Shown here: positions 1 through 7,709 of the stretch, piece after piece | How positions within the stretch are numbered: the stretch's first letter is position 1 | How the letters are laid out: each line of letters begins with the position of its first letter | Source: Lacinutrix venerupis | GTDB lineage: Bacteria; Bacteroidota; Bacteroidia; Flavobacteriales; Flavobacteriaceae | Assembly: GCF_003663945.1 (NCBI RefSeq) | Contig: NZ_RCCH01000005.1 | Coordinates: forward strand, 248,001 to 312,000 | Direction of reading: 5' to 3' | DNA: 64,000 nucleotides | The notes under the pieces: model-generated | Told to the model about the DNA's origin: nothing | What the model saw: the letters and a program-made list of their open reading frames with translations, nothing else | The model's database searches: none | Translations under genes and position numbers: made by a program

Positions 1-1021
1 AAAACACAGGAAAAGCATCAAAAGTTTCACTATGCGTAACACGTTCAAGATTTTTACCATCAATATCAATTAAATATAGATTAAAAGGGAAACCACGCTC
101 TGCTTCAAAGTTAGAAGAGAATAACACTTTTTCTCCACTTGGATGAAAAAACGGACTCCAATTGGCATTACCTAAATCTGTTAATTGGCGTAAATCGCTT
201 CCATCTGCATTGCAAATATAAAGTTCCATATCTGTTGGTTCTACTAAACCTTCAGCTAATAAATCTTTATAATCTTTAATTTCTTTTTCAGTTTTTGGCC
301 TAGAAGAACGGAAAATAATTTTGGTACCATCTGGAGAGAAAAATGCACCTCCATCGTAACCTAATTCATCTGTAATTTGTTTAACATCACTACCATCAAT
401 ATTCATGGTATATAATTCTAAATCACCACTTCTAGTAGATGTAAATACAATTTTATCTCCTTTTGGAGAAACTGTTGGCTCAGCATCGTAACCTTTTTCA
501 TTGGTTAATTGTTTTACAATATTACCTTCTAAATCAGCAACAAAAATGTCGAAAGTATCGTAAACTGGCCAAATATATTTTCCATTTTTACGTAATGGTG
601 TGTCTGGGCAATTTTCGTTTGCTAAATGTGTAGATGCGTAAATAATATGTTTGTTATCTGGCATAAAATAAGAACAAGTTGTTCTACCTTTTCCTGTGCT
701 TACCATTGGAGGTGCAATACTGTCGAAAGTATCGTTAGCATTCATTAAAAACATTTGGTCACAGCTAACATTCCATTTAGTATAGTTAGATTGAAAAACT
801 AGCTGCTTATCGTCAAAACTCCAATAAGCTTCGGCATTATCGCCACCAAAAGTAACTTGGCGCAAGCTTTTAAAATGAGTTTCTTCAGGATATATTAAAG
901 GATTGTTTGATTCTGCTTTTTCTAATACAGTTTCTGTTTTTTCAGTTTCATTTTTCACTTCATTTTTACAAGAAAAAAAAAGTATTGAGGTAAGTAATAA
1001 ATAGAATATAGGTGTTTTCAT
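1..1021 (-). CDS. PD40/TolB-like beta-propeller lipoprotein (3' end cut off by window edge)
   Basis: The reading frame is open from an ATG at 1021 to the window edge, so about 340 codons are visible and the C-terminus is missing. It starts MKTPIFYLLLTSILFFSC, a lipoprotein signal peptide with the lipobox cysteine at residue 18, so the product should be an envelope lipoprotein. After a Glu/Lys-rich linker come repeats of the WD40-like PD40 type (for example EPTVSPKGDKIVFTSTR, GAFFSPDGTKIIFRSS and SPFFHPSGEKVLFSSN), as in TolB propellers and in the N-terminal propeller of S9/DPP peptidases. A missing C-terminal peptidase domain cannot be excluded. It diverges from the M28 peptidase lipoprotein, so the two may be co-regulated. 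The propeller assignment is firm; the molecular function is unknown. Confidence 0.8.
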   Translation of the reverse strand, partial: MKTPIFYLLLTSILFFSCKNEVKNETEKTETVLEKAESNNPLIYPEETHFKSLRQVTFGGDNAEAYWSFDDKQLVFQSNYTKWNVSCDQMFLMNANDTFDSIAPPMVSTGKGRTTCSYFMPDNKHIIYASTHLANENCPDTPLRKNGKYIWPVYDTFDIFVADLEGNIVKQLTNEKGYDAEPTVSPKGDKIVFTSTRSGDLELYTMNIDGSDVKQITDELGYDGGAFFSPDGTKIIFRSSRPKTEKEIKDYKDLLAEGLVEPTDMELYICNADGSDLRQLTDLGNANWSPFFHPSGEKVLFSSNFEAERGFPFNLYLIDIDGKNLERVTHSETFDAFPVF

Positions 1022-1051
1022 CCTTTGCTTTAATAAATGGTATTTAATGCC

Positions 1052-1069
1052 TAATTTTGTACAAAACTA
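1052..1069. promoter_or_regulatory. Face-to-face divergent -7 elements
   Basis: TAATTTTG (1052-1059, plus) and TAGTTTTG (1069-1062, minus) both fit the Bacteroidota -7 consensus TAnnTTTG and form one imperfect palindrome. They would serve the M28 gene at 1081 and the PD40 gene at 1021 respectively. No good TTTG -33 box is seen at the ideal 19-21 bp spacing on either side (a TTTG lies at 1024-1027, 24 bp upstream of the plus box). Confidence 0.5.
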
Positions 1070-1080
1070 ATATTCTTATT

Positions 1081-2313
1081 ATGAAATACATAATCACTTC
1101 ACTTTTTTTAATGTCTTTAATGGCTTGTAAAACAGAAACAGATGAAAGTATTAAAACAATTTCAATAAAAGATGATGTTACTTTTTTGGCTTCCGATGCT
1201 TTAGAAGGTAGACAAACTGGAAGTAATGGAGAACAAAAAGCAGCGGCTTACATTGCAGAAAGATTTAAAAATATAGGATTACAAGAGAAAGGTACAGAAG
1301 GCTATTTTCAGTCATTTTCATTTCGCCCAAAAACAGATCCACACCAAGAAGTTAATTATACTGTAAAAGATGGTGATAGTACAATAACAGGAACAAATGT
1401 TATTGGCTTTATAGATAACAATGCAGAGAATACAATTATAATTGGTGCACATTACGACCACTTAGGTTTAGGCGCAGAAGGTTCTTTACATAGAGGAGAA
1501 ACAGCTATACACAATGGAGCAGATGATAATGCGAGTGGAGTTGCAGTACTTTTAAATTTAGCCAATAGATTAAAAGGAAAAAATATAAATAACAATTATT
1601 TATTTATGGCTTTCTCTGGAGAGGAAATGGGATTATTAGGTTCTAATTATTTTGTAAAAAATCCAACTATCGATACTAAAAAAATAGATTACATGATTAA
1701 TATGGATATGGTAGGACGCCTAAAAGCAGATAGCACATTAGCTGTGTATGGTGTTGGCACGTCTCCTATTTTAAAACAAACAATTACTTCTAACAATTCT
1801 AATTTTAAATTGGTAGTTAAAGAGTCTGGTGTTGGACCAAGTGATCATACTTCTTTTTATAACGCAGAAATCCCTGTACTTCATTTTTTTACAGGTCAGC
1901 ATGAAGATTACCATAAGCCAAGTGATGATACCGAGAAGTTAAATTATGAAGGTATGCAAACCATTTCAAATTATATTTTTGAAATAATAACAGACCTAGA
2001 CAATAACGGAAAATTACCTTTTAGAGAAACTAAAAATGAAAGTAGTGAGGTTCCAAAATTTGAAGTAGGTTTAGGTGTTACACCAGACTATTTGTACGAT
2101 GGTAAAGGTATGCGTATAGATGGTACAAGATCTAATACTCCAGCTACAAATGCAGGAATTAAAAAAGGAGATATTGTAATTAAAATTGGAGATAACGATA
2201 TTACAGACATGATGAGTTATATGAAAGCTTTATCGACTTTTAAAAAAGGAAACACTACGAAAGTAACCGTAAAAAGAGGTGAAGAATTAATAGAAACAGA
2301 AGTTACGTTTTAA
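1081..2313 (+). CDS. M28 family zinc aminopeptidase lipoprotein with C-terminal PDZ domain
   Basis: The ATG at 1081 is chosen over an upstream TTG at 1057 because it gives a clean lipoprotein signal, MKYIITSLFLMSLMAC, with the lipid-modified Cys at about residue 16. The M28 fold shows the metal ligands in order: GAHYDHLG (His about 124), GADDNASG (Asp about 148), FSGEEMGLLGS (general base Glu and ligand Glu about 181-182), INMDMVGR, and a distal His in VLHFFTGQHEDYHKPSD. The last 80 or so residues are a PDZ domain (GLGVTPDYLYDGKGMRI through NTPATNAGIKKGDIVIKI), common in flavobacterial M28 peptidases. It probably trims peptides at the outer membrane or in the periplasm. Substrate unknown. It converges on the small membrane protein gene at 2355. 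Confidence 0.9.
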   Translation: MKYIITSLFLMSLMACKTETDESIKTISIKDDVTFLASDALEGRQTGSNGEQKAAAYIAERFKNIGLQEKGTEGYFQSFSFRPKTDPHQEVNYTVKDGDSTITGTNVIGFIDNNAENTIIIGAHYDHLGLGAEGSLHRGETAIHNGADDNASGVAVLLNLANRLKGKNINNNYLFMAFSGEEMGLLGSNYFVKNPTIDTKKIDYMINMDMVGRLKADSTLAVYGVGTSPILKQTITSNNSNFKLVVKESGVGPSDHTSFYNAEIPVLHFFTGQHEDYHKPSDDTEKLNYEGMQTISNYIFEIITDLDNNGKLPFRETKNESSEVPKFEVGLGVTPDYLYDGKGMRIDGTRSNTPATNAGIKKGDIVIKIGDNDITDMMSYMKALSTFKKGNTTKVTVKRGEELIETEVTF

Positions 2314-2354
2314 TGTGTGGCTTTATTTTTTAGTTTTTTAAAGTATTTTGAATT

Positions 2355-2567
2355 TTATACCATTATACTTCCACAAATTCCTAAACTTACAAGTACATAA
2401 ACTACAGCAAGAATAAATAGTACTTTTGCTGCTTTTTTATTCTTTTTTAAAACAATAAGACCAATAATAGCAAGTAAAATAGCTGGCCCAAACATTATGG
2501 CAATTATTAAAATTATAATTCCTTCGTAACCTCCACCACTGGTTGCTTCCAACAAAAATGTTTTCAT
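2355..2567 (-). CDS. Small two-helix membrane protein, third gene of the Lgt-like/radical SAM cluster
   Basis: This 70-residue protein has a short N-terminal stretch with GGGYEG, a first hydrophobic helix (about residues 16-40), a KKNKKAAK basic turn, and a second helix (about 48-68). The start follows the stop of the radical SAM gene by only 2 bases, so it is very probably co-transcribed and translationally coupled. I recognise no family. The basic turn predicts a hairpin with both termini on the same, outer side. Size and position suggest a membrane subunit or adaptor for the upstream enzymes, but that is inference from context only. Confidence 0.75.
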   Translation of the reverse strand: MKTFLLEATSGGGYEGIIILIIAIMFGPAILLAIIGLIVLKKNKKAAKVLFILAVVYVLVSLGICGSIMV

Positions 2568-2569
2568 AA

Positions 2570-3961
2570 TTATATTTCGTTTCTAAGTTCTTCTAATCGT
2601 TCTTTTTTATCATCGCGATAAAATAAATTCATAGTTTCAAAAGGAATTATTTTATTGTCTTTATCTACAATGTGTACACACGATTTTTTTATAGCGCGAA
2701 CATCAAAATTATAAGCGTCTATAAATTGCATAATAATAACTCTAAATAAGTTGTCGTAACCTAAGTTAGGCGCATCAATATTAGGTAAACAACACATAAT
2801 AGATTTTAAATTTTCTTCGGCAACTTCTACAGAGTTTCCTGTACTAAAGAGTTCTATCATTTTATCTTGTAGCTGCTCGTCTTGCTCATAAATAATAGTG
2901 TTTTTACTGTTATCTAGTAAATCTGTTGGGTTTATATAGCGTGTTAAAGGAAACACTTCTTCACCTAATTTAAGTGCATAACCCATAACTAAAGCATCCG
3001 GATTACATGGTACAGGAATAAGGTCGTCGCTATTAAAAATTGAGGTTTGTTCCATTATTTTTCGCCTAACCTCGGTAAGTGTCATTCGGTCTGTTTCGGG
3101 ATTAAAATTATCTAATCTTCCTGCAATTTGTGTTGGTTGTAGTGTAACACCACGACAACATTTTTGTTTTAAAGCATAATCAATAATTTTTCCAATTTCG
3201 TTATCATTTAATCCTTTTTGAAGCGTTACAACTAATGTTGTTGAGAGGTTAACAGAGTTTAAATTTTTAATCGCTTGTTTACGTATAGTATTTAAATCGG
3301 CACCACGAAGTTCTCTAAGTACACTGTTTTCAAACGAATCAAACTGTAAATAAATTTCAAAATCTGGAGCGTAGGTTTTTAGTCTTTCCGCGAAAGCGAG
3401 ATCTTTTGCAATTTTTATACCGTTTGTATTAAGCATTAAATGCCTTATTGGTAAGGATTTTGCATAATCCATAATTTCCCAAAATTGTGGATGTATTGTT
3501 GGCTCTCCGCCAGAAATTTGCACAACGTCTGGTTCTTTTTCATTAGCTACAATGGTATCAAGCATAGCTTTAATTTCGTCTAAAGTTCTATGTCTTCCAT
3601 AAGTAGGTGAGGAACCTGCATAGCAAGTTGGGCAAGTTAAATTACAACGGTCTGTAACCTCTACAACGGTTAAGCAAGAATGTTGTTCGTGGTCTGGACA
3701 CAAACCACAATCGTAAGGGCAACCATAATGTGTTTTGGTATTAAACTTGTAAGGTGTTTCGCTTGGTTTATTATAGTTTCTTATGTTTTTATAGTACTCA
3801 ATATCGTCTGCAATAAGTACTTTGCTATTGCCGTGCTCATTACAGCGTTTTAACATATAAACATTACCGTTTTCAAACACTATTTTGGCATCAACACGGC
3901 GTAAACATTCTGGGCATAAGCTTAATGTAAAATCGTAATACGTATATTTTCTAACCGGCAT
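2570..3961 (-). CDS. Radical SAM enzyme of the Tes/MJ0619-like type
   Basis: The protein (463 aa) carries three cysteine groups. An N-terminal zinc- or rubredoxin-like CPEC (Cys16, Cys19) is followed by KRCNEHG (Cys40). Then comes CPYDCGLC with a further Cys (81, 85, 88, 96). The radical SAM triad is CNLTCPTC (Cys106, 110, 113), and SGGEP near residue 150 is the SAM-binding GGE motif. This order is the hallmark of archaeal MJ0619 and the tetraether lipid synthase Tes, which use auxiliary [4Fe-4S] clusters to functionalise lipid alkyl chains. The start overlaps the end of the upstream Lgt-like gene by 11 bases, so the two are translationally coupled. Radical SAM chemistry is certain; a lipid substrate is an inference from family and neighbour. 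Residues FAER near 3390 coincide with a short repeat also found near 35.9 kb. Confidence 0.88.
   Translation of the reverse strand: MPVRKYTYYDFTLSLCPECLRRVDAKIVFENGNVYMLKRCNEHGNSKVLIADDIEYYKNIRNYNKPSETPYKFNTKTHYGCPYDCGLCPDHEQHSCLTVVEVTDRCNLTCPTCYAGSSPTYGRHRTLDEIKAMLDTIVANEKEPDVVQISGGEPTIHPQFWEIMDYAKSLPIRHLMLNTNGIKIAKDLAFAERLKTYAPDFEIYLQFDSFENSVLRELRGADLNTIRKQAIKNLNSVNLSTTLVVTLQKGLNDNEIGKIIDYALKQKCCRGVTLQPTQIAGRLDNFNPETDRMTLTEVRRKIMEQTSIFNSDDLIPVPCNPDALVMGYALKLGEEVFPLTRYINPTDLLDNSKNTIIYEQDEQLQDKMIELFSTGNSVEVAEENLKSIMCCLPNIDAPNLGYDNLFRVIIMQFIDAYNFDVRAIKKSCVHIVDKDNKIIPFETMNLFYRDDKKERLEELRNEI
3385..3399. repeat. Short GCGAAAGC-core repeat, copy 1 (inside radical SAM gene)
   Basis: TTTCCGCGAAAGCGA is GC-rich against the local background and matches TTTCCGCGTAAGCGA at 35900-35914 in 14 of 15 bases. 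It resembles the core of the common REP-like element with the form ATTCCTGCGAAAGCAGGAAT, of which a diverged copy lies at 53678. Here it is in frame within a gene. Confidence 0.45.
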
Positions 3962-4694
3962 TTTTTATTTTTTGAAAGATGAATTTATAATAATACAACC
4001 AACAAATTACACATAAAATTTGAATGCTACTTAGTCCTAATACATAAAACACATTTGGTTTTAAAAACTCAATACAAAAGCGGAAGCCAAAATAACTTAA
4101 CATGAAAACTTTAAACAAGTCTCCATTTTTTAAAGTAGCCTTTTTTTGAAGGTATTTTATAAAAACAAATAAGAGTATTAAAAAAAACAATTCGTATAAA
4201 GAAGTTGGATGGCGTAGTAAACCATCTCCTAAATTCATACCGAAAATAGATGAGGTTTCTTTACCATAAGTAAACTCTTTTACGCCAGATAAAAAGCAAC
4301 CAATACGACCAATAAAAATGCCTAATAGTATAGGAAAAACAAATAAATCTCCAGAAGAATGTGTTTCGCCAATGTACTTTTTAGCTAATTCAACACCAAG
4401 TAATCCGCCAAACAATCCGCCCATTATGGTTTTTGTATTAAGAAGATTTAAAATATTTGCTTGAGTCCAATTTACAAATGGATTTTCAAGTAAACCAATC
4501 AAACGAGAACCAATTAAAGCACCAATTGCAGCACCTAATATTATAGACAACCTGTTGCCTCCAGAAATAACATCAATACTATGTTTTCTTAAATAAACAT
4601 AATAGCGAAAAGCAATAAAAAAAGCCAAGTACTCTAAAACAAGATGTATATTTATGTTGTAACCTAAAATTACGGGTTCAAATGGAATTTGCAA
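3951..4694 (-). CDS. Lgt-like (prolipoprotein diacylglyceryl transferase family) membrane protein, divergent
   Basis: This 247-residue polytopic protein keeps the Lgt layout: a GGLFGGLLG loop (about 92-100), GRIGCFLSG (about 129-137), RHPTSLYE (about 161-168) and a late FRFCIEF segment, with about seven hydrophobic helices. It differs from true Lgt at important places. By memory alignment, the position of essential His103 (E. coli FHGGLIG) is Phe95 in LFGGLLG, Asn146 of GRxGNF is Cys133, and a few residues are added before the YG that follows. The two arginines of GR and RF-x-x-EF are kept. It may therefore act on a glycerolipid headgroup other than the usual Lgt reaction. It is the first gene of a coupled trio with the radical SAM enzyme (11-base overlap). 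Family membership is solid; Lgt activity is doubtful. Confidence 0.82.
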   Translation of the reverse strand: MQIPFEPVILGYNINIHLVLEYLAFFIAFRYYVYLRKHSIDVISGGNRLSIILGAAIGALIGSRLIGLLENPFVNWTQANILNLLNTKTIMGGLFGGLLGVELAKKYIGETHSSGDLFVFPILLGIFIGRIGCFLSGVKEFTYGKETSSIFGMNLGDGLLRHPTSLYELFFLILLFVFIKYLQKKATLKNGDLFKVFMLSYFGFRFCIEFLKPNVFYVLGLSSIQILCVICWLYYYKFIFQKIKNAG

Positions 4695-4736
4695 GATTAT
4701 TTTTTTTATAAATATATTAGAAATTTTATTTCAAAG

Positions 4737-4760
4737 CTTATAGTTTTTAAAACCTATAAG
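4737..4760. promoter_or_regulatory. Inverted repeat between Lgt-like operon and dusB
   Basis: CTTATAG (4737-4743) and CTATAAG (4754-4760) form 7-bp perfect arms around a 10-base T/A loop. It lies 43 bases upstream of the Lgt-like start and 47 upstream of dusB. Operator or chance in AT-rich DNA; weak call. Confidence 0.3.
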
Positions 4761-4790
4761 GTCTTTTATAAAGAATTAGAGAAAAAGCAT

Positions 4791-4798
4791 TAATTTTG
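4791..4798 (+). promoter_or_regulatory. -7 element directly before dusB
   Basis: TAATTTTG fits TAnnTTTG exactly. Transcription would begin at about 4803-4806, leaving almost no leader before the TTG start at 4807. No -33 TTTG is obvious at the expected distance. Confidence 0.5.
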
Positions 4799-4806
4799 CC
4801 ACAAAA

Positions 4807-5811
4807 TTGAACACTTTGGTAAAAATAGATAACATAGAACTTCCAGATTTTCCATTGCTTTTAGCACCAATGGAAGATGTAAGCGATCCACCATTTCGAG
4901 CATTATGCAAAGAGCAAGGTGCAGATGTTGTTTATACCGAATTTGTAAGTAGTGAAGGTTTAATACGTAATGCTGCAAAAAGCGTTATGAAGCTTGACAT
5001 TTACGAAAAAGAAAGACCTGTTGGTATTCAAATTTTTGGTGCTAATATGGATAGTATGCTAGAAACTATAGATATTGTTTCTGCATCTAAACCAGATATT
5101 ATAGATATTAATTTTGGTTGTCCAGTAAAAAAGGTTGTAAGTAAAGGTGCAGGAGCAGGTATTTTAAAAGATGTCTGTTTAATGGAGAAACTTACTGCCG
5201 AAATGGTTAAACGTACCAATATTCCTATTACTGTTAAAACCCGTTTAGGTTGGGATCACGATTCTATTAAAATTGTTGAGGTTGCCGAACGTTTACAAGA
5301 CGTAGGCTGTAAAGCTATTGCAATTCACGGTAGAACTAGAGCTCAAATGTATAAAGGTGAAGCCGATTGGAAACCTATTGCTCAAGTAAAAAACAATCCA
5401 AGAATGCATATTCCTGTATTTGGTAATGGCGATGTTACTTCTCCAGAACGCGCAATGGAAATGCGAGACGATTACGGTTTAGATGGTTGTATGATTGGTA
5501 GAGCTACAATTGGGAATCCATGGTTTTTTAAACAAGTAAAACACTTTTTCGAAACAGGAGAGCATTATAGACCAATTACTATGCAAGAACGCGTAGAAGC
5601 AGCCAGAAGGCATTTACAAATGTCTATAGATTGGAAAGGTGAAGTACTTGGTGTTTTTGAAACCAGAAGGCATTACACAAACTATTTTAAGGGAATTCCA
5701 CATTTTAAAGAATATCGCATGAAAATGGTAACAAGTGACGACTCAAAAGATGTGTTTGCTGCTTTTGATGAGGTTTTAGAAAAATTTGGCGATTTTCAAT
5801 TTACAGAATAA
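4807..5811 (+). CDS. dusB: tRNA-dihydrouridine synthase, DusB type
   Basis: The enzyme reduces uridines in the tRNA D-loop to dihydrouridine with FMN and NADPH. The N-terminal LLLAPMEDVSDPPFRALC, FMN-barrel INFGCPVKKV with the catalytic Cys region GAGAGIL, the TVKTRLGWD strand, AIHGRTRAQMYKGEADW and the phosphate-binding GNGDV / GCMIGRATIGNPWFF are all textbook Dus motifs. At 334 aa it is full length. The first in-frame ATG falls inside the conserved APMEDVSD motif, so a TTG at 4807 (or the next TTG, 4816) must be the start. A -7 box ends only 8 bases before 4807. It diverges from the Lgt-like operon. Confidence 0.95.
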   Translation: MNTLVKIDNIELPDFPLLLAPMEDVSDPPFRALCKEQGADVVYTEFVSSEGLIRNAAKSVMKLDIYEKERPVGIQIFGANMDSMLETIDIVSASKPDIIDINFGCPVKKVVSKGAGAGILKDVCLMEKLTAEMVKRTNIPITVKTRLGWDHDSIKIVEVAERLQDVGCKAIAIHGRTRAQMYKGEADWKPIAQVKNNPRMHIPVFGNGDVTSPERAMEMRDDYGLDGCMIGRATIGNPWFFKQVKHFFETGEHYRPITMQERVEAARRHLQMSIDWKGEVLGVFETRRHYTNYFKGIPHFKEYRMKMVTSDDSKDVFAAFDEVLEKFGDFQFTE

Positions 5812-5859
5812 TGACTTCTAATTACTCTTTTTAATTAAAACTAAAAATATGTGCGCTTC

Positions 5860-5894
5860 AAAAAGGATTAAATGGTGTGTTTATTTTCCTTTTT
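5860..5894. terminator. Possible weak terminator between dusB and permease gene
   Basis: AAAAAGGA (5860-5867) can pair with TCCTTTTT (5887-5894) over a 19-base loop in the gap between two convergent genes. The stem is AU-rich and the loop long, so this is a weak candidate. Confidence 0.3.
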
Positions 5895-5950
5895 AAGTTA
5901 GTAGAGAAATATTTTAATGAGTTTAATAATTAGGCGAGTCTCTTAAAATA

Positions 5951-7165
5951 CTATCCTGTTTTAACCATATTTTTAGAAATTCTAGTAGAAGCTATTTTTG
6001 ATGCTATTAAACCTAAAACAGTAATAGTAACAAAAACAATAAGCATGTTTTCTAATTTTATAGAAAGAGGATACGGTAAGGTTTGTGTAATGTAAACTTT
6101 TAAATACTCTGGACCATATACTTGGTTTAATGAAACTAAATAGCCAAGAAATAAACCTATTAAAGATCCAATAATTGTCATTGCTGCACCTTGTATAAAA
6201 AATATTCTTCTAATATCCTTTAGTGTTGCTCCTATACTATAAAGTGTAGTTAGTGTTTTTTTCTTATCTAAAATCATCATTATTATTGAGCCAATAACAT
6301 TAAATATTAAAATAATAGAGACTAACGTCAATAATAAATACACTAGAAGATTTTCGGTATTTAACATTTTGTTTAACGCATCGTTTAACTGCGCTGTATT
6401 TTTTAATGTAATATTATCTCCTAAAACAGATTGAATTTGGGTTTTTATACTGTCTTCGTTTGCTCCTTTTTTTAACCTAAATTCAATGTTTGTAATTTGA
6501 TTATTATTAAAACTAAGCAATTGTTGTGCAGCTTCTAAACTTGAAAAAATATAAGAACCGTCTAATTGTTCATTTACAGTAAACACACCAACATTTACAG
6601 TTTCTATTTGATTAAAAGCCTGGTTTAACGAGGTAATTTGTCCTTTTCCTGGTTTAGGTACTAATAAAGTAATACGTTTTCCATAATCTAATAAACCTAT
6701 ATTTAAACTATTAGAAACACCATAACCTACTACAACTTGATTTGTTTTATCTGTTAACCAGCTGCCTTTCCATAAAATAGAATCTAAAACATAAACTTTA
6801 TTATAATTTGCATCAACACCTTTAATAATTAAAGGTTGTTTTTTATCATCAAAAGAAGAGATAACACGTTCTTCTATAACTTTAGAGAAACTTGCTATAC
6901 CTTGAATGTCTTGAAGCTGTTTTTCTTGAATAGAATCTAAAACAAAGGATTTGCCAATGGTAGCTTCGGCTTTTAAATCTGGATCAATTACTGTTGTAAA
7001 TTCAAGAGTAAAATCTCTAAGGCCAGCAAAACCAGATAACACTACAAATAAAGATGCAGAACCTATTATAATACCGGCAATAGCAATATATGTTATAAAA
7101 TTTATAGCATTATTAGTGCTTTTAGAGCGTAAATAACGTTTTGCTATATAAAGAGAAAAGCTCAA
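5951..7165 (-). CDS. FtsX-like ABC permease, LolC/LolE type
   Basis: The 404-residue protein has the LolC/E architecture: an N-terminal cytoplasmic amphipathic segment (FSLYIAKRYLRSKS), one membrane helix (ITYIAIAGIIIGSASLFVVLSGF), a periplasmic domain of about 220 residues, then three helices in the FtsX domain (VYLLLTLVSIILIFNVIGSI, FIQGAAMTIIGSLIGLFLGYLV and MLIVFVTITVLGLIA). LolCDE-type systems release lipoproteins from the inner membrane. No LolD ATPase lies next to it; Bacteroidota commonly encode it elsewhere. It follows rbfA by 7 bases, a common flavobacterial pairing, so they form one transcription unit. Role in lipoprotein release is inferred from the family. Confidence 0.85.
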   Translation of the reverse strand: MSFSLYIAKRYLRSKSTNNAINFITYIAIAGIIIGSASLFVVLSGFAGLRDFTLEFTTVIDPDLKAEATIGKSFVLDSIQEKQLQDIQGIASFSKVIEERVISSFDDKKQPLIIKGVDANYNKVYVLDSILWKGSWLTDKTNQVVVGYGVSNSLNIGLLDYGKRITLLVPKPGKGQITSLNQAFNQIETVNVGVFTVNEQLDGSYIFSSLEAAQQLLSFNNNQITNIEFRLKKGANEDSIKTQIQSVLGDNITLKNTAQLNDALNKMLNTENLLVYLLLTLVSIILIFNVIGSIIMMILDKKKTLTTLYSIGATLKDIRRIFFIQGAAMTIIGSLIGLFLGYLVSLNQVYGPEYLKVYITQTLPYPLSIKLENMLIVFVTITVLGLIASKIASTRISKNMVKTG

Positions 7166-7172
7166 AAGAATT

Positions 7173-7574
7173 TTAAGATTTTTTACGTTTTCCTAGAAGA
7201 TCAGGATCTTTTAAAGGATTATCAATTCCTTTTAAAGACTGTTCAATTTTATCAATATGCTCCAAAGAGTCATCCACAAAAAAGTAAAGTTGTGGCATTC
7301 TACGTAATTGGTTTTTTGTACGTTGAGCTAACTCATGACGAATAAAAGGTTGGTTAGATTTTATACCTTCAACCAATTCCTTTGCTTTATCATTAGGAAA
7401 AATACTTAAATATACTTTTGCTACAGATAAATCTACAGTTACCGAAACTTTTGATACCGATATTATAACACCACGCATACCGCCTTGAGTAGCTGCCGTT
7501 TGTAATATATCTACTAGATCACGTTGTAAAACCGATCCTATTTTTTTTTGTCTTTGACTTTCTTCTGTTTTCAT
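7173..7574 (-). CDS. rbfA: Ribosome-binding factor A
   Basis: RbfA binds the 30S subunit late in maturation and helps process the 5' end of 16S rRNA. The 133-residue KH-like protein shows family features: SQRQKKIGSVLQRDLVDIL at the start, VTVDLSVAKVYLSIF in the central strand, FIRHELAQRTKNQLRRMPQLYFFVDDSLEH with the Ala-kink region, and a C-terminal I-DKIEQSL helix. Length is normal. It is the first gene of a two-gene unit with the LolC/E-type permease. A hairpin lies in its 5' leader (7587-7613), which is worth noting because rbfA is a cold-shock gene in other bacteria. Confidence 0.95.
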   Translation of the reverse strand: MKTEESQRQKKIGSVLQRDLVDILQTAATQGGMRGVIISVSKVSVTVDLSVAKVYLSIFPNDKAKELVEGIKSNQPFIRHELAQRTKNQLRRMPQLYFFVDDSLEHIDKIEQSLKGIDNPLKDPDLLGKRKKS

Positions 7575-7586
7575 CTGTTGTATTAA

Positions 7587-7613
7587 TTCAAAGCTTTATT
7601 AAATTGCTTTGAA
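7587..7613 (-). promoter_or_regulatory. Hairpin in the rbfA 5' leader
   Basis: TTCAAAGC (7587-7594) and GCTTTGAA (7606-7613) are perfect 8-bp arms around an 11-base AT loop. The structure ends 12 bases before the rbfA ATG, close enough to affect ribosome loading. There is no U-tract, so it is not a terminator. Whether it acts is unknown. Confidence 0.4.
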
Positions 7614-7709
7614 ATGCAAAAATACGCTTTTTAAATATTATAGTATTTTTGAAAGCAAAATTTGTACCTTTTTAAGTATAAATTACATAATATCTTTAAA
7701 ATATAAAAT

